A stretch of DNA of 64,000 nucleotides from Peribacillus tepidiphilus. GTDB taxonomy: Bacteria > Bacillota > Bacilli > Bacillales > DSM-1321. Positions within the stretch are counted from its first letter, which is position 1. Each line of letters begins with the position of its first letter. Location: positions 23,129 to 87,128 of the forward strand of contig NZ_WIAQ01000023.1 in NCBI RefSeq assembly GCF_009466385.1. Direction: 5' to 3'. Under the pieces are notes generated by a model. The model ran no database searches, was not told the DNA's origin, and saw only the letters and a program-made list of their open reading frames with translations. The translations under genes were made by a program, and so were the position numbers. This document shows positions 62,340-64,000 of the stretch, one piece after another.

Positions 62340-62471
62340 GGTCCCGTGGTGTAGCGACGAGCGAAGCATCTGGAATAAACAGCGAGTTGTCTCGACGTAT
62401 TAGCATCTTCGAAATGACTAGAAGAGGAAGAGACAGTTTAAGCAAGCATAGATTTATTAAATGATTAAGTT
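62340..62471 (+). pseudogene. Truncated tRNA-Asp 5' end plus spacer
   Basis: GGTCCCGTGGTGTAGCG at 62340-62356 repeats the first 17 bases of the tRNA-Asp gene at 62472-62488. After it the text no longer folds as a tRNA. The 132-base unit thus has a direct repeat at its borders, suggesting a duplication or recombination scar next to tRNA-Asp. Confidence 0.75.
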
Positions 62472-62547
62472 GGTCCCGTGGTGTAGCGGTTAACATGCCT
62501 GCCTGTCACGCAGGAGATCGCGGGTTCGATTCCCGTCGGGACCGCCA
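62472..62547 (+). tRNA. tRNA-Asp (GTC)
   Basis: Acceptor GGTCCCG/CGGGACC, anticodon loop CTGTCAC, encoded CCA. Confidence 0.98.
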
Positions 62548-62587
62548 TCTTTAATTCATCTTTAAATATTGAATAAAAAAATAACAC

Positions 62588-62616
62588 TTGCAAATATTAA
62601 TGTAGTGTGATAATAT
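62588..62616 (+). promoter_or_regulatory. Internal promoter in the tRNA cluster
   Basis: TTGCAA (62588) and TAATAT (62611), 17 bases apart, in the longest spacer of the cluster. Confidence 0.55.
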
Positions 62617-62675
62617 ATGAGAGTTGCTTCTTGAGGAAGTATTACGATGGAAGTTGTTATAAGATGATTAACTAT

Positions 62676-62750
62676 TGGGCTATAGCCAAGCGGTAAGGCA
62701 ACGGACTTTGACTCCGTCATTCGTAGGTTCGAATCCTGCTAGCCCAGCCA
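62676..62750 (+). tRNA. tRNA-Gln (TTG)
   Basis: Acceptor TGGGCTA/TAGCCCA, anticodon loop CTTTGAC, encoded CCA. Confidence 0.97.
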
Positions 62751-62753
62751 TTC

Positions 62754-62829
62754 GAGCCATTAGCTCAGTCGGTAGAGCATCTGACTTTTAATCAGAGGGT
62801 CGGAGGTTCGAGTCCTCCATGGCTCACCA
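62754..62829 (+). tRNA. tRNA-Lys (TTT)
   Basis: Acceptor GAGCCAT/ATGGCTC, anticodon loop CTTTTAA, encoded CCA. Confidence 0.98.
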
Positions 62830-62839
62830 TTTTCATATT

Positions 62840-62924
62840 GCGGGTGTGGCGGAATTGGCAGACGCACCAGACTTAGGATCTGGCGCCTTACGGCGTGGGG
62901 GTTCAAGTCCCTTCACCCGCACCA
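62840..62924 (+). tRNA. tRNA-Leu (TAG)
   Basis: Acceptor GCGGGTG/CACCCGC, anticodon loop CTTAGGA, long variable arm, encoded CCA. Confidence 0.97.
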
Positions 62925-62942
62925 TTATATTTTAAAAAAATA

Positions 62943-62971
62943 TTGACATAACATCGTTGGTTTGTTATCAT
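62943..62971 (+). promoter_or_regulatory. Internal promoter before tRNA-Leu (GAG)
   Basis: TTGACA (62943-62948) and TATCAT (62966-62971), 17 bases apart. It can drive the last tRNAs and the rRNA operon. Confidence 0.75.
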
Positions 62972-62987
62972 ACAATTTGTCGCTTTC

Positions 62988-63073
<86 letters not shown>

Positions 63074-63085
63074 ATTAAATAATAT

Positions 63086-63162
<77 letters not shown>

Positions 63163-63170
63163 TTATATTA

Positions 63171-63247
63171 CGGGAAGTAGCTCAGCTTGGTAGAGCACTT
63201 GGTTTGGGACCAAGGGGTCGCAGGTTCGAATCCTGTCTTCCCGACCA
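63171..63247 (+). tRNA. tRNA-Pro (TGG)
   Basis: Acceptor CGGGAAG/CTTCCCG, anticodon loop TTTGGGA, encoded CCA. Confidence 0.98.
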
Positions 63248-63273
63248 TCGAAAATTGTACATTATTAAATAAT

Positions 63274-63347
63274 GCGGGTGTAGTTTAGTGGTAAAACCTC
63301 AGCCTTCCAAGCTGATGTCGTGGGTTCGATTCCCATCACCCGCTCCA
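63274..63347 (+). tRNA. tRNA-Gly (TCC)
   Basis: Acceptor GCGGGTG/CACCCGC, anticodon loop CTTCCAA, encoded CCA. Confidence 0.98.
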
Positions 63348-63600
63348 AATGATTGCACTTTGAAAACTAAACAAAACAATACGTCAACGTTAATTCTAGT
63401 TGCTTTTAAGCAACACAATTTATGAGCAAGTCAAGCTCGAAAAAGATGGAGTTGAGAATCGGATTTTCTCTCTTTTAAAACGAAAAAAGTTTTAGAAGCG
63501 AGAAGGTCGAGGAAGCAAAGCGAGCGAACGCCGGAGTTTATTATTGATAAATGAGGACGTGAGCGAGCGAAGCTGACGAAGAGATTCGATGCTTATAAAA
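63348..63600 (+). other. 16S rRNA leader
   Basis: No gene. The text CTTTGAAAACTAAACAAAAC near 63358 is the antitermination/processing-type leader common before Bacillus 16S genes. No promoter as strong as the tRNA ones is seen, so the rRNA is probably cotranscribed with the tRNAs. Confidence 0.75.

Positions 63601-64000
<400 letters not shown>

Overview
The window reads as a chromosomal segment of a low-GC, spore-forming Bacillaceae. Supporting signs are strong AGGAGG ribosome binding sites with frequent TTG/GTG starts, CotF-type coat proteins, the cortex regulator CmpA, four riboswitch/T-box leaders, and a block from about 44 to 63 kb that follows the Bacillus subtilis order ddl-murF-cshA-ydbS-ydbT-ydcA-acpS-ydcC-alr-ndoAI-ndoA-tex-cmpA-ydcK-trnS. 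It is a Bacillus-like relative, not B. subtilis itself. Species cannot be named from the sequence alone.

Layout. 0-8 kb: end of an RraA-family gene, two small coat proteins, a divergent SgrR-like regulator/MFS exporter pair, glycerate kinase, and an ECF sigma/anti-sigma operon. 7.7-10.2 kb: a YodB-like HxlR regulator facing an mhqP-mhqO-mhqN quinone detoxification operon with a clear operator between them. 10.6-10.85 kb: a Fur-controlled small RNA candidate with C-rich hairpin loops. 11-13.4 kb: 21-bp repeat arrays, a DinB-like protein, and a Mn riboswitch with a TerC-family exporter. 13.5-16.8 kb: the riboflavin operon (minus strand) under an FMN riboswitch, with ribD reduced to a deletion remnant. 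17-19 kb: an MFS transporter between palindromic repeats. 19-23.5 kb: XRE-cupin regulator plus potABCD polyamine importer. 24.7-28.8 kb: a Fur-box-controlled pair of lipoproteins, one of unknown function and one fusing a YVTN beta-propeller to a MauG/CcpA-type di-heme domain. 29-32.3 kb: a T-box-controlled NSS amino acid transporter and an S-box-controlled NhaC-family transporter (predicted MetT). 32.5-36.3 kb: a YwrD-like gamma-glutamyltransferase and a membrane protein/HlyD-adaptor pair. 36.4-41.3 kb: two rhodaneses and a csoR-copZ-copA copper module, all preceded by ATACC/GGTAT operators. 41.5-61.9 kb: rodA, cell-wall genes (ddl, murF, alr), a HemAT sensor, cshA, acpS, the EndoA toxin-antitoxin pair, tex, cmpA and ydcK. 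61.9-64 kb: 11 tRNA genes leading into a 16S rRNA gene cut by the window end.

Functional links: two perfect Fur boxes connect the small RNA and the di-heme lipoprotein operon into an iron-starvation response. The sigB module that lies between ndoA and the tex region in B. subtilis is absent here, and a stray PP2C phosphatase fragment survives about 11 kb upstream. Intergenic DNA carries several unrelated-sequence repeat arrays that share a 21-bp period, and several palindromic dispersed elements.
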